The notes beneath the pieces were generated by a model, which saw nothing but the letters and a program-made list of their open reading frames with translations, was not told where the DNA came from and searched no databases. A DNA stretch of 64,000 nt. Origin: Roseovarius indicus (GTDB lineage Bacteria; Pseudomonadota; Alphaproteobacteria; Rhodobacterales; Rhodobacteraceae). This document shows positions 33,297 to 41,824 of this stretch, piece after piece; positions within the stretch are counted from its first letter, which is position 1; each line of letters begins with the position of its first letter. The position numbers and the translations under genes are program-made. The stretch is taken from NCBI RefSeq assembly GCF_008728195.1, contig NZ_CP031598.1, positions 1,178,001 through 1,242,000 of the forward strand, read 5' to 3'.

Positions 33297-34193
33297 TCAG
33301 CGCCGCTCGCGCAGCGCGTCCAGCACCACCCCGAACGCCGAAGAGGGCCTCTGCCGACTGGGGTAATACAGGTGAAACCCGGGGAAGTAGGGAGACCACT
33401 CATCCAGACAGATCCGCAACTCGCCAGTGTCGAGATGCGGCTGCGCCAGCCTCTCGGGGATCAGCGCCAGCCCGTGCCCGTCGATCGCCGCGCGCATCAC
33501 CGGGTTGACGGTGTTGAAAATCGCCTGTCCCTGAACCTTGACGCGGATCTCGTTGCCGTGCTCGTCCTCGAACTCCCAGGCGTAAAGCGCGCCATGGGTC
33601 GAGAGCCGCAGGTTGATGCACTTATGTTCTGTTAACTCTTGGGGAACTTGCGGCGTCCCGGCCTCGTCGAAATAGGCCGGGGCACCGATGCAAACCATGC
33701 GCTCGTCCGGCCCGATCCGCATCGAGATCATCCCGTCGCTGACCTGGTCGCCATAGCGCACGCCCGCATCGCATTGCGCCTCGGCAAGATCGGTGTAGCC
33801 ATAGTCCATCACGAACTCGACCTTCACCGCCGGGTACTGTTTCAGCACCGGGGAAAGCTTGGGCCAGAGCAGCGACTCGATGGCATATTCCACGCCCACG
33901 ATCCGCACCGTCCCCGACGGCTCGTCGCAGCTGTCGTTCAGCGCCTGAAGCCGCGCCTCGATGGTTTCGAAACAGGGGTTGAGCGTCGCCAGAAGGTCTT
34001 CGCCTTCAAGCGTCGGCGCCACCGACCGGGTCGTTCGCGTCAGCAATCGCAGCCCGAGCCTTTGTTCCAAGCCCTTGATTGTATGGCTTAAAGCGGATTG
34101 CGACACGTTCAGCCGGGCCGCGGCGCGGGTAAAGCTGCGCTCTTCGGCGACGGCCGCCAGCGCGATAAGGTCGTTGATATTCTCTCGGAGCAT
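33297..34193 (-). CDS. LysR-family transcriptional regulator (DmlR/YafC-like)
   Basis: A 298-residue LysR regulator. The N-terminal HTH (NINDLIALAAVAEERSFTRAAARLNVSQSALSHTIKGLEQRLG) and a C-terminal effector domain (VRIVGVEYAIESLLWPKLSP) are of the subgroup often found beside aldo/keto reductases. I take ATG 34193 with AGGG about 8 bases before it over the upstream ORF start 34262. It lies between the CMD gene and the exported cupin and probably controls both plus the divergent cyclophilin-like/AKR pair, as suggested by the inverted repeats at 34933-34986. Confidence 0.92.
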   Translation of the reverse strand: MLRENINDLIALAAVAEERSFTRAAARLNVSQSALSHTIKGLEQRLGLRLLTRTTRSVAPTLEGEDLLATLNPCFETIEARLQALNDSCDEPSGTVRIVGVEYAIESLLWPKLSPVLKQYPAVKVEFVMDYGYTDLAEAQCDAGVRYGDQVSDGMISMRIGPDERMVCIGAPAYFDEAGTPQVPQELTEHKCINLRLSTHGALYAWEFEDEHGNEIRVKVQGQAIFNTVNPVMRAAIDGHGLALIPERLAQPHLDTGELRICLDEWSPYFPGFHLYYPSRQRPSSAFGVVLDALRERR

Positions 34194-34341
34194 GAGGCCA
34201 GCCCTGATCTGCCGTTCCAGGATCATCTTGGGTTTGCCTCTCGATATATGGGCCCGGCTCATGTGTCGATGGATTGTGCATCACGATGTCGTCAGGTGCC
34301 GGGCGGGGCGCGGCCCGCCGGGGCGGGCCACGCAGCATGGC

Positions 34342-34806
34342 TCATTCGGCGCCATATTCCTCGTCGGTGACATGCTCGCCCCAGACGACGTTCTCGCCGT
34401 TTTCCAGCTGCTGGATGGCGATATGCGTCACGGCCGTGCTGTCGGTCGCCCCGTGCCAATGCTCGACATCCGGCGGGCACCAGACCACGTCGCCGGTCTG
34501 CATCACGTGCTTCTCCTCGCCGCGTTCCTGCACCCAGCCGGTGCCCGAGGTCACGACCAGCATCTGGCCGGCGGGGTGGGTATGCCAGGCCGAACGGGCG
34601 CCGGGCAGGAAGGTCACCTGGCCTGCGTTGACGGCGAACGGGTCATTGGCCGGAAAGACCGGTTCGATATAGGCGGTGCCGGTGAAAAGGTCTTCACTGC
34701 CGATCGTCCCTTCACGGTCTTCCGCCTTGGTGATTTCCATGGATTGCGCGAAGGCCGCCGGGGCGGCCAGCGCGAAGGCCAGAGCGGGTGCGAGAATTCG
34801 TTTCAT
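34342..34806 (-). CDS. Exported cupin-domain protein
   Basis: A 154-residue protein with signal peptide [21 protein letters not shown] and one cupin barrel: [25 protein letters not shown] holds the His-His-Glu-like motif (here with Gln), and [20 protein letters not shown] the second His motif. Homologues are annotated as quercetinase- or mandelonitrile-lyase-like cupins. It is divergent from the cyclophilin-like gene across a spacer with strong inverted repeats. Probably a periplasmic metalloenzyme; substrate unknown. Confidence 0.87.
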   Translation of the reverse strand: MKRILAPALAFALAAPAAFAQSMEITKAEDREGTIGSEDLFTGTAYIEPVFPANDPFAVNAGQVTFLPGARSAWHTHPAGQMLVVTSGTGWVQERGEEKHVMQTGDVVWCPPDVEHWHGATDSTAVTHIAIQQLENGENVVWGEHVTDEEYGAE

Positions 34807-34932
34807 GTCAGGTCGTCTCCTTGGTTGATAGAGGCGGCCATGTGGCCAGCGGCAGGGCGTGCTTCGCCTTGCCTGCGACATCACGTAAGGGCAGCACCCG
34901 GCCGTATCATGGGGGCATGTCAGGATGCGTCC

Positions 34933-34986
34933 ATGAGCCCGGCTCATCAATCCGAGCGCTGACAGGGCCGACGGGATTGATGAGCC
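34933..34986. promoter_or_regulatory. Nested inverted repeats in the cupin / cyclophilin-like divergent promoter
   Basis: GGCTCATCAATCC (34941-34953) is repeated perfectly inverted as GGATTGATGAGCC (34974-34986), 20 bases apart. ATGAGCC (34933-34939), one base before the left arm, adds a third inverted copy of the outer half. LysR regulators often bind such dyads; the LysR at 33297 is the obvious candidate. A further GGCTCAT stands at 34256-34262 before the LysR gene. Confidence 0.6.
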
Positions 34987-35074
34987 ACTTTCATGACAGG
35001 TAGTATTCAACGGCCGGTTATCCTTCGCCGGAAGACCACTTATCTGGGCTGTAACCGCAGAGGAGAGCACGCGC

Positions 35075-35530
35075 ATGACCAGACAAGCACCCCTGGCACG
35101 GGCACTGGCCGCGGCGCTTCTTCTTCTCGGCCCGGCCACCGCCGGAACCGCAACCGAACCAGGGAACGACACAGCCATGACCAGCATCCGCGTGATCGTC
35201 GGAGACGAAACAATGCAGGCCACGCTCGACACCACGACCGCGGCGCAGGACTTCGCCGCGATGCTGCCACTCGAGCTGACCCTGACCGACTATCACGGCA
35301 TCGAGAAGGTCGCCGACCTGCCGCGTACGCTCGACACCTCCGATGCGCCGGACAGCTACAAGCCCGAGACCGGTGACATCACCGTCTTCGCGCCGTGGGG
35401 CAATCTGGCGATCTTCTACAAGCCGTTCGCGAACTCCCGCGGCCTTGTCCGGCTGGGGCAGTTCGACGGCCCGATCGACGCGCTGGTTCAGGACGGTGGC
35501 ATCCCTGTCCGCATCGAAGCGGCCGACTAA
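35075..35530 (+). CDS. Exported cyclophilin-like-fold protein
   Basis: A 151-residue protein whose first 28 residues (LARALAAALLLLGPATAGTAT core) form a signal peptide. The rest, with IRVIVGDETMQATLDTTTAAQDFAAMLPLELTLTDYHGIEK and GDITVFAPWGNLAIFYKPF, matches the small cyclophilin-like beta-barrel family that lacks the prolyl-isomerase active site. It is followed after 85 bases by the aldo/keto reductase. Function of this family is unknown; it commonly sits with AKR, cupin and CMD genes. Confidence 0.85.
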   Translation: MTRQAPLARALAAALLLLGPATAGTATEPGNDTAMTSIRVIVGDETMQATLDTTTAAQDFAAMLPLELTLTDYHGIEKVADLPRTLDTSDAPDSYKPETGDITVFAPWGNLAIFYKPFANSRGLVRLGQFDGPIDALVQDGGIPVRIEAAD

Positions 35531-35615
35531 CGACAATCGAAAACGCGGCCCGACCTGCCGTGCCGCCCGCAAGGGCCGCGCGCCGAGGTCCCGCTGCCAC
35601 ACGAAGGAGAAGACC

Positions 35616-36479
35616 ATGATACTGAACGAAACCTACACCCTGCCCAATGACGTCAAGATCCCCAAGCTGGGCCTTGGCACCTGGATGATCGACGACAGCG
35701 ACGTCGCCGAGGCGGTCAAAAAGGCCGTCGAACTCGGCTACCGCCACATCGACACCGCGCAGGCCTATGAAAACGAGCGTGGCGTCGGCGAAGGTGTCCG
35801 CAACTGCGGCGTCTCGCGCGACCAGCTCTTCGTGACCACCAAGCTCGACGCCGGCATCAAGAGCTACGAGGAGGCCAAGAAAGCCATCGACGGCTCGCTC
35901 GAAACCATGGGGCTGGATTACATCGACATGATGATCATCCACAGCCCGCAGCCGTGGGACGATTTCGGCAGCGACAACCGCCATTTCGAAGGCAATATCG
36001 AAGCCTGGCGCGCCCTTGAAGAGGCCTACGAGGCCGGCAAACTGCGCGCCATCGGCGTGTCGAACTTCCAGAAGGAAGACCTCGACAACCTGCTCGAGAA
36101 TTCCAAGGTGAAGCCGATGCTCGACCAGGTCCTCGCGCATGTCAGTAACACCCCGTTCGAACTGATCGACTACATCAAGGAAAACGGCATGATCGCGGAA
36201 GCCTATTCGCCCGTCGGTCACGGCAAGATCCTCGACAATGCCGAGATCGCCGACATGGCCACGAAATACGGCGTCAGCGTTCCCCAGCTCTGCATCCGCT
36301 ACACGCTGCAACTGGGCCTGCTGCCACTGCCGAAAACCGGCAACCCGGACCACATGCGCAGCAACGCCGATGTCGATTTCGAGATTTCCGAGGCCGACAT
36401 GGAAACGCTCAAGAACGCCGAGCCGATCAAGGATTACGGCGACGCGAGCGTCTTCCCGGTCTACAGCGGCGCCGCATAA
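35616..36479 (+). CDS. Aldo/keto reductase
   Basis: A 287-residue aldo/keto reductase. The catalytic tetrad is complete: Asp46 and Tyr51 in GYRHIDTAQAYENE, Lys76 in FVTTKLDAG and His109 in MMIIHSPQP; GVSNFQKEDLDNLL and the C-terminal LPKTGNPDHMRSNAD segment bind NADPH. ATG 35616 has GAAGGAGA a few bases upstream. It would reduce aldehydes or ketones, perhaps 2,5-diketogluconate-like sugars or methylglyoxal. Transcribed with the cyclophilin-like gene; a terminator follows at 36529. Confidence 0.94.
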   Translation: MILNETYTLPNDVKIPKLGLGTWMIDDSDVAEAVKKAVELGYRHIDTAQAYENERGVGEGVRNCGVSRDQLFVTTKLDAGIKSYEEAKKAIDGSLETMGLDYIDMMIIHSPQPWDDFGSDNRHFEGNIEAWRALEEAYEAGKLRAIGVSNFQKEDLDNLLENSKVKPMLDQVLAHVSNTPFELIDYIKENGMIAEAYSPVGHGKILDNAEIADMATKYGVSVPQLCIRYTLQLGLLPLPKTGNPDHMRSNADVDFEISEADMETLKNAEPIKDYGDASVFPVYSGAA

Positions 36480-36528
36480 GGCGGCCCGAGTTTATCGACA
36501 GAATGCCCTGCCAGCAGCAGGGCCAAAG

Positions 36529-36552
36529 GAAGAGGGCGGCACCGCCCTCTTC
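36529..36552. terminator. Bidirectional intrinsic terminator between AKR and thiolase genes
   Basis: GAAGAGGGCGG (36529-36539) pairs perfectly with CCGCCCTCTTC (36542-36552), followed by TTCGTTT on the forward strand and TTTGG on the other. It serves the convergent genes ending at 36479 (+) and 36573 (-). Confidence 0.85.
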
Positions 36553-36572
36553 TTCGTTTCAGGCGCCGAACC

Positions 36573-37769
36573 TCACGCGCCTTCGAACACGGCCGCCATC
36601 CCCTGGCCGCCGCCAATGCACATGGTCTCCAGCCCGTAACGCACCCCGCGCCGCTTCATCTCGTGCAGCAGCGTCGTCATGATCCGCACCCCGGTGGCGC
36701 CGATGGGGTGGCCCAGCGAGATGCCCGAGCCATTCACGTTCAGCTTGTCGCGCTCGTCCCAGTCGAGCCCCTTGAGGCAGGAAAGCACCTGCGCCGCGAA
36801 GGCCTCGTTGATCTCCACCAACCCCATATCCGAAAGGCTCAGGCCGGTTTTCTGCATCACCTTCTGCGTCGCCGGCACCGGGCCGATACCCATGCGCGAC
36901 GGGTCACAGCCGACGGCGGACCAGCCGGACAGAAAGGCCAGCGGCGTCAGCCCCAGCTCCTCCAGCTTGTCCTCCGCCACGATCAGGCAGGCGGCGGCGG
37001 CGTCGTTCTGCTGCGCCGCGTTGCCGGCGGTCACTGTCCCGTCTTTCATCAGTACCCGCAGCTTGGCCAGCTTCTCGGGCGTGCTGTCCGGCCGCACGCC
37101 CTCGTCACGCTCGAACAGCAACGGGTCGCCCTTGCGCTGCGGCACCGACAGCGGCACCACCTCGTCGGCAAACCGCCCATCCTCCCACGCCGCGGCGGCG
37201 CGGCGGTGGCTCTCGGCGGCAAAGGCATCCGCCTCCTCGCGGGTGATGCCGTAATCCTTCGCCAGGTTCTCGGCCGTCTCGATCATCCCCGAGATGTACC
37301 CGAACCGGTGTTCCGGCTGCGACCGTTCGCGCCCCCGGTCGAGCCGGTCGTAGAACTGCGTCGTCCCCGACCGTTTCCCCCAGCGCATGTCGGTCGTGTA
37401 GAACTCGATATTCGACATGCTCTCCACACCGCCTGCCAGCACCACGTCGCAGGCGCCGGTCTGCACCATCATCGCGGCCGTCGTGACGGCCTGAAGCCCG
37501 CCACCACAGCGCCGGTCGGTCTGCAGCCCCGGCACCTCGATCGGCAGCCCCGCATCCAGTGCGATCCACCGGCCCACACAGGGCGTTTCGGAATTGGCAT
37601 AGGACTGGGCAAAGACCACGTCCTCGATCCGCGCAGGGTCGAGGCCGGTCTGCTCCAGCACGGCCTTGGTGACCGTCCCGCCCAGCACCTCGACGGGAAC
37701 CGGGCGCAGGGCGCCGCCAAAGGCGCCCACGGGCGTGCGAAGGGGGTTTACGATAGCGGCGCGGCGCAT
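36573..37769 (-). CDS. Acetyl-CoA C-acyltransferase (thiolase)
   Basis: A 398-residue thiolase. The acyl-accepting Cys88 is in DRRCGGGLQAV; NEAFAAQ supplies the Asn/His region, SGISLGHPIGATGVRI the His and MCIGGGQGMA the second Cys. It cleaves a 3-ketoacyl-CoA with CoA. It is the last gene of the reverse-strand operon that begins with the CoA ligase at 45481, which is its natural place as the final beta-oxidation step. Specificity (straight, branched or cyclic thiolysis) is not visible. Confidence 0.95.
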   Translation of the reverse strand: MRRAAIVNPLRTPVGAFGGALRPVPVEVLGGTVTKAVLEQTGLDPARIEDVVFAQSYANSETPCVGRWIALDAGLPIEVPGLQTDRRCGGGLQAVTTAAMMVQTGACDVVLAGGVESMSNIEFYTTDMRWGKRSGTTQFYDRLDRGRERSQPEHRFGYISGMIETAENLAKDYGITREEADAFAAESHRRAAAAWEDGRFADEVVPLSVPQRKGDPLLFERDEGVRPDSTPEKLAKLRVLMKDGTVTAGNAAQQNDAAAACLIVAEDKLEELGLTPLAFLSGWSAVGCDPSRMGIGPVPATQKVMQKTGLSLSDMGLVEINEAFAAQVLSCLKGLDWDERDKLNVNGSGISLGHPIGATGVRIMTTLLHEMKRRGVRYGLETMCIGGGQGMAAVFEGA

Positions 37770-37792
37770 GGCGTGCTCCTTGGCTTGCGGGA

Positions 37793-38707
37793 TCAGCAGG
37801 GATCCCAGGTAAAGACATCCTGGCTGCGGTCGAGCGGGTAGAAGTTCGAGCGCAGGGCGGGAATGGCGTGGTCACGCACGGTTTCCGGCGTCCAGTCGTC
37901 ACCGGTATGGACGGAACGCAGCGGGCGGCTTTGACCCATCAGGAAGATCTCGTTCTTCCGGACCGAGAAGATCTGGCCCGACACGTCCTTCGCATCGTCC
38001 GACCCCAGGAAAACCGCCAGCGGCGCGTTCTTCTCGGGCGTCATCTTCTTCAGCCCTTCGACGCGCGCCTTCTGATCGGGCGTATCGGCCGGAATGTTCG
38101 AGGTCATCCGGCCCCAGGCAAACGGCGCGATGCAGTTTGAGCGCACGTTGTACCGCTGCATGTCGAGCGCGATGGATTTCGACAGGCCGGCCACCCCCAT
38201 CTTGGCCGCCGAATAATTCGCCTGTCCAAGGTTGCCGATCAGGCCGGAGGTCGAAACCATATGGATATACGACCCGCTCTCCTGCGCCCGGAAATGCTCG
38301 GCCGCCGCTCGGCTGACATAGAAGGCGCCATTGAGGTGGACGTTGACCACAGATTGCCAATGCTCGATCGACATCTTGTGAAACATCGCATCCCGCAGGA
38401 TGCCGGCGTTGTTCACCACGATGTCGATCCGGCCGAAACTGTCGATGGCCGTCTGCACGATCTTCTGCGCGTTCTCCCATTCGGAGACGGAGTCGGTGTT
38501 GATCGCCGCCGCGCCGCCGAAGCCTTCGATCTCGGCCTTGGCCTCCTCCGCCGGGCTGGCAGAGCCGCCTTCGCCCGACAGCGAGACGCCGATATCGTTG
38601 ATCACCACCTTCGCACCGGCCTTCGCCATGGCGACCGCGATGGCCCGGCCGATGCCATTGCCGGCGCCGGTGACGAGGGCGACCTTGCCGTCAAGTATGT
38701 TGCTCAT
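37793..38707 (-). CDS. SDR-type 3-hydroxyacyl-CoA dehydrogenase
   Basis: A 304-residue SDR of the multifunctional-enzyme-2-like group, which oxidises 3-hydroxyacyl-CoA: TGAGNGIG (residues 13-20), NDIGVSLSGEGGS loop after the second strand, NNAG, catalytic Ser in MVSTSG and YSAAK. The extended C-terminus after residue 240 distinguishes it from short SDRs. ATG 38707 is chosen by homology of the MSNILDGKVALVTG start; the reading from 38869 overlaps the upstream gene. Together with the MaoC-type hydratase at 40955 it would form the (R)-specific hydration-dehydrogenation pair. Confidence 0.92.
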   Translation of the reverse strand: MSNILDGKVALVTGAGNGIGRAIAVAMAKAGAKVVINDIGVSLSGEGGSASPAEEAKAEIEGFGGAAAINTDSVSEWENAQKIVQTAIDSFGRIDIVVNNAGILRDAMFHKMSIEHWQSVVNVHLNGAFYVSRAAAEHFRAQESGSYIHMVSTSGLIGNLGQANYSAAKMGVAGLSKSIALDMQRYNVRSNCIAPFAWGRMTSNIPADTPDQKARVEGLKKMTPEKNAPLAVFLGSDDAKDVSGQIFSVRKNEIFLMGQSRPLRSVHTGDDWTPETVRDHAIPALRSNFYPLDRSQDVFTWDPC

Positions 38708-38730
38708 TGCGTGTGTCCTTTCGGTCTTGG

Positions 38731-39894
38731 TCAGGGCAGGTCGAGGACCGCCTTGGCGAGAATGTTCTTCTGAACCTGCGATGTGCCGCCATAGATCGTG
38801 GCGGCGCGGGCGTTCATGAACTGGCTCATCATCGCGAGGTTCCGGTTGCCCTCGAGCGGGTCGAGCCACGCGCTGTCACTGCCCATCAACTCAAGCCCGT
38901 ATTCGGTGATCCGCTGGTAAAGCGAGGTCTGGTTCAGCTTGAGGAACGACACCTCGGCGCCCAGCTTCTCGCCCCGCCGCAGCTTGTCGGCGATTTTCTC
39001 GAAGAGGCAGAGATGATCCTCCAGCTCCATCCGGAACCCGGCATAGCGGTCGACGAAAACAGGGTCGCTCAACAGGCCGTAATGCTCCCCCAGCCCACGC
39101 AGTTTCGAAAGCGCGTTCGACGCCTGCCGCGGCGAGCCGAGGAAGATCCGCTCGAACCCCAGCAGGTTCTTGGCCATTGTCCAGCCCTGGTTGACCTCGC
39201 CCACGATATTCTCTTTCGGCACGCGGACGTCGTCGAAGAACACCTCCGAGAATTCGTCATCCATCTCGAGGTTGATGATCGGGCGGGTGGTCACGCCGGG
39301 CGTGTCCATCGGGATCAGAAGAAAGCTGATGCCGGCCTGTTTCTTCGCCTCCTTGTCGGTGCGCACGAGGCAGAAGATCCAGTCGGCGTCACCGGCCAGC
39401 GTGGTCCAGATCTTCTGGCCGTTCACGACCCATTCGTCGCCGTCGAGCACCGCCTCGGTACGCAGGTTGGCGAGGTCGGAACCGGCATTGGGTTCGGAAT
39501 AGCCCTGGCACCAGATATGCTCGCCCGAGATGATCTTGGGCAGGAAATGCGCCTTCTGTTCCTCGGTGCCGTAGTTGATCAGCAGCGGCCCAAGCAGCAT
39601 CATGCCGTGGTCGGGGGTGCGGGCGGCGCCGAACTTCTCGAACTCCTCGACATAGATCAGCTGCTTCGACGCCTCGAGCCCCATGCCGCCATGCTCACGC
39701 GGCCAGGCCGGCGCAAGCCAGCCCGCCTCGGACAGGATCATGTACCACGGCTTGGCCTCCTTCCAGTGCAAACGCTTGGCCGGATAGCGGATATCCTCGG
39801 GGTGGTTTTCCCGCAGGAACCGCCGCACCAGCGCCCGGAAATCCGCATCGCTCAGCGCGTTGAAGTCCTCGTGTTGATAGGCGTCATAGGCCAT
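38731..39894 (-). CDS. Acyl-CoA dehydrogenase, large-type subunit of a pair
   Basis: A 387-residue acyl-CoA dehydrogenase: WPREHGGMG near residue 71, CQGYSEPNAGSDLANLRTEA, VNGQKIWTTLAGDADWIFCLVRT and a C-terminal ARAATIYGGTSQVQKNILAKAVLDLP. This resembles the FadE-type catalytic partner in heterotetrameric dehydrogenases, and it directly follows (3-base gap) the divergent partner gene at 39898. It feeds electrons to ETF (51495/52421). The substrate may be a branched or ring-bearing acyl-CoA. Confidence 0.93.
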   Translation of the reverse strand: MAYDAYQHEDFNALSDADFRALVRRFLRENHPEDIRYPAKRLHWKEAKPWYMILSEAGWLAPAWPREHGGMGLEASKQLIYVEEFEKFGAARTPDHGMMLLGPLLINYGTEEQKAHFLPKIISGEHIWCQGYSEPNAGSDLANLRTEAVLDGDEWVVNGQKIWTTLAGDADWIFCLVRTDKEAKKQAGISFLLIPMDTPGVTTRPIINLEMDDEFSEVFFDDVRVPKENIVGEVNQGWTMAKNLLGFERIFLGSPRQASNALSKLRGLGEHYGLLSDPVFVDRYAGFRMELEDHLCLFEKIADKLRRGEKLGAEVSFLKLNQTSLYQRITEYGLELMGSDSAWLDPLEGNRNLAMMSQFMNARAATIYGGTSQVQKNILAKAVLDLP

Positions 39895-39897
39895 CGC

Positions 39898-40953
39898 TCA
39901 GGCCTCCTCTTCGATGGGCTTGAGGGCGGCATAGGCGCGGCGGTGACACTCGGCGCTGCCGTACTGTGCCGCCATCACGATTGCCTTGCGCAGGTAAAGC
40001 CCGATATCGTACTCGTCGGTGAAGCCGATGCCCCCATGCAGCTGGATCGTCTCCCGCGTCAGCCTGAGGGCCGATTGCGTGGCGCGGGCCTTGGCCCTCG
40101 AGATTGCGGCATAGGTCTCCGGCGTGGGGCCGTCGCGATCCCAAAGCTGGGCCGCGTCCTCGACGCTGGCGCGCGACACTTCGAGCTCGAGCTTGAGGTC
40201 TACCGCCATGTGCTGAAGCACCTGGAACGAGCCGATGGGCCGGCCGAACTGAACCCGCTCCTTGAGATAGGCCACGGTCATGTCGAGCGCGCTGTCCATC
40301 AGCCCCAGCAGGTAGGCGGCCGTGGCAAGCGCCGCTTCGGCAAAGGCGGGGCGGGGGTCGGCCGCGATCACCTTGCCTCGGGCCTTGTCGAACGTGACCC
40401 GGGCGAGCGTTGTCCCATCCTGCGCCTTCTCCGCGGCAACGGTCACACCCTCGGCATCCGCCTGAACCAACGCCGCACTATCGGTGCCGATCACCAGAAA
40501 GGCGTCGGCGCCGCCCGCCACCGGAACATAAAACTTGGTGGCGCTGACCTTGTCGCCCTCGGCACCCAGCGGTTTCTCCGGTCCGATGGCATCGCGGCTG
40601 TCCTGCCACGCCGGCAGAACAAGCGTGTCGCCCGCCAGGTGCGCGGCAAGCGTGTCGCCATCGAGCAGGGCAGCCGTCAAGGCCCCCGGCACCAGCGGTT
40701 CCGGCATAAGCCCGCGCCCCACTTCCTCGGCCAGCGCGCAATAAGGCAGCAGGCCAAGCCCGACACCGCCTTTGTCTTCGGGCAGGCGCAGCGCCGGCCA
40801 TCCCATATCGCACATCTCGCCCCAGACCGCCCGGTCAAAGCCCGGATCGGTGAAGCGCAGCTTCCGCACGCGCGACAGATCCCCGTGAGACACGATGCCC
40901 CGGGCGCTTTCCCGGATCATGTCGATCGAGGATTGTACGTCTTCCGATATCAT
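39898..40953 (-). CDS. Acyl-CoA dehydrogenase, small-type subunit of a pair
   Basis: A 351-residue acyl-CoA dehydrogenase-fold protein with GWPALRLPEDKGGVGLG, LKERVQFGRPIGSFQVLQHMAVD and LHGGIGFTDEYDIGLYLRKA. It ends in a short tail lacking the RGGT-type motif of the partner. ATG 40953 follows GGGAGGGTGAG closely; the frame from 41040 adds sequence that overlaps the MaoC gene. Its arrangement next to 38731 parallels FadE28-type subunits in steroid side-chain loci. Confidence 0.92.
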   Translation of the reverse strand: MISEDVQSSIDMIRESARGIVSHGDLSRVRKLRFTDPGFDRAVWGEMCDMGWPALRLPEDKGGVGLGLLPYCALAEEVGRGLMPEPLVPGALTAALLDGDTLAAHLAGDTLVLPAWQDSRDAIGPEKPLGAEGDKVSATKFYVPVAGGADAFLVIGTDSAALVQADAEGVTVAAEKAQDGTTLARVTFDKARGKVIAADPRPAFAEAALATAAYLLGLMDSALDMTVAYLKERVQFGRPIGSFQVLQHMAVDLKLELEVSRASVEDAAQLWDRDGPTPETYAAISRAKARATQSALRLTRETIQLHGGIGFTDEYDIGLYLRKAIVMAAQYGSAECHRRAYAALKPIEEEA

Positions 40954-40954
40954 C

Positions 40955-41815
40955 TCACCCTCCCGTCCCGGTGGTTTCGACCTGTCCGCCGTCGATGACG
41001 ATGACGTCCCGCTCGACCACGCGGGCCTGGAAACGGCCATCGTTCCAGATCTCCGTGCGGATCGTCTCGCCCGGGAAAACCGGCTTGGAAAAGTTCAGCC
41101 GGATCGAGCGCAGGCGCTCGGGCTGATACCCGGCAAGGCTCTTGAGGATGGCGTGATAGGCCACACCCATGGTGCAGAGCCCGTGCAGGATGGGCCGGTC
41201 AAAGCCCGCACGAATGGCAAGGTCGGGGTCGCTGTGCAACGGGTTGAAATCGCCATTCAGGCGATAGAGCAACGCCTGCTCGGGGTGGGTTTTCATGTCG
41301 ATGCTGTGATCGGGCGCCGTCTGGGGCGCCTCGGCCCGCGGCATCTTCTCACCCGGAGATCCCCCGAACCCGCCGCCGCCCCGGATGAAGAACGTGCGGT
41401 TCAGCCGGGCGAAGAACACCCCGTTCTCGTCGCGAAGCTGTGTCTCGGCCTGCACCAGCGCCGCCTTGCCTTCACCCTTGTCAATGATGTCGGTGATATG
41501 TGTCCGGCTTTCCACCTCGCCGGACTTTGGCAACTCGGCCAGGATCTCGAAGGCCTGCGAGGCATGCAGCACGGCTTTCGGGTCGACGCCTGACGCCGGG
41601 TCGCCCATCCAGAACCCGGGATGCGCCATCACCAGAACCATCGAGGGCACCACCTCCGGCCCCTGCAGGGGGTCGACAAAGCGCAGCTGCTCCCGGTCAA
41701 GCGGGTCGCGGCCCAGCCCGATCGAAAGCGCGTAGAGCGCGATATCGTTCGGCCTCAGGGTCTCGCGCACGTGGGGAACCGGAAAAGCCTTCAGTTTTTC
41801 GATGTCGATGGTCAT
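40955..41815 (-). CDS. MaoC-family (R)-specific enoyl-CoA hydratase
   Basis: A 286-residue double-hotdog protein. The C-terminal hotdog carries the hydratase-2 motif YRLNGDFNPLHSDPDLA near residues 187-203 (catalytic Asp and His), then AGFDRPILHGLCT; the N-terminal hotdog is degenerate. It resembles the hydratase-2 part of multifunctional enzyme type 2. Its stop lies one base from the next ATG (40953), so coupling is likely. It hydrates enoyl-CoA to (R)-3-hydroxyacyl-CoA for the SDR at 37793. Confidence 0.92.
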   Translation of the reverse strand: MTIDIEKLKAFPVPHVRETLRPNDIALYALSIGLGRDPLDREQLRFVDPLQGPEVVPSMVLVMAHPGFWMGDPASGVDPKAVLHASQAFEILAELPKSGEVESRTHITDIIDKGEGKAALVQAETQLRDENGVFFARLNRTFFIRGGGGFGGSPGEKMPRAEAPQTAPDHSIDMKTHPEQALLYRLNGDFNPLHSDPDLAIRAGFDRPILHGLCTMGVAYHAILKSLAGYQPERLRSIRLNFSKPVFPGETIRTEIWNDGRFQARVVERDVIVIDGGQVETTGTGG

Positions 41816-41824
41816 GCCGTCGCC

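Noticed and set aside
38707..40998. 763-residue forward-strand ORF
   Set aside because: It is antisense to two acyl-CoA dehydrogenase genes with full motifs; its own sequence is Arg/His/Gly-rich without domains.
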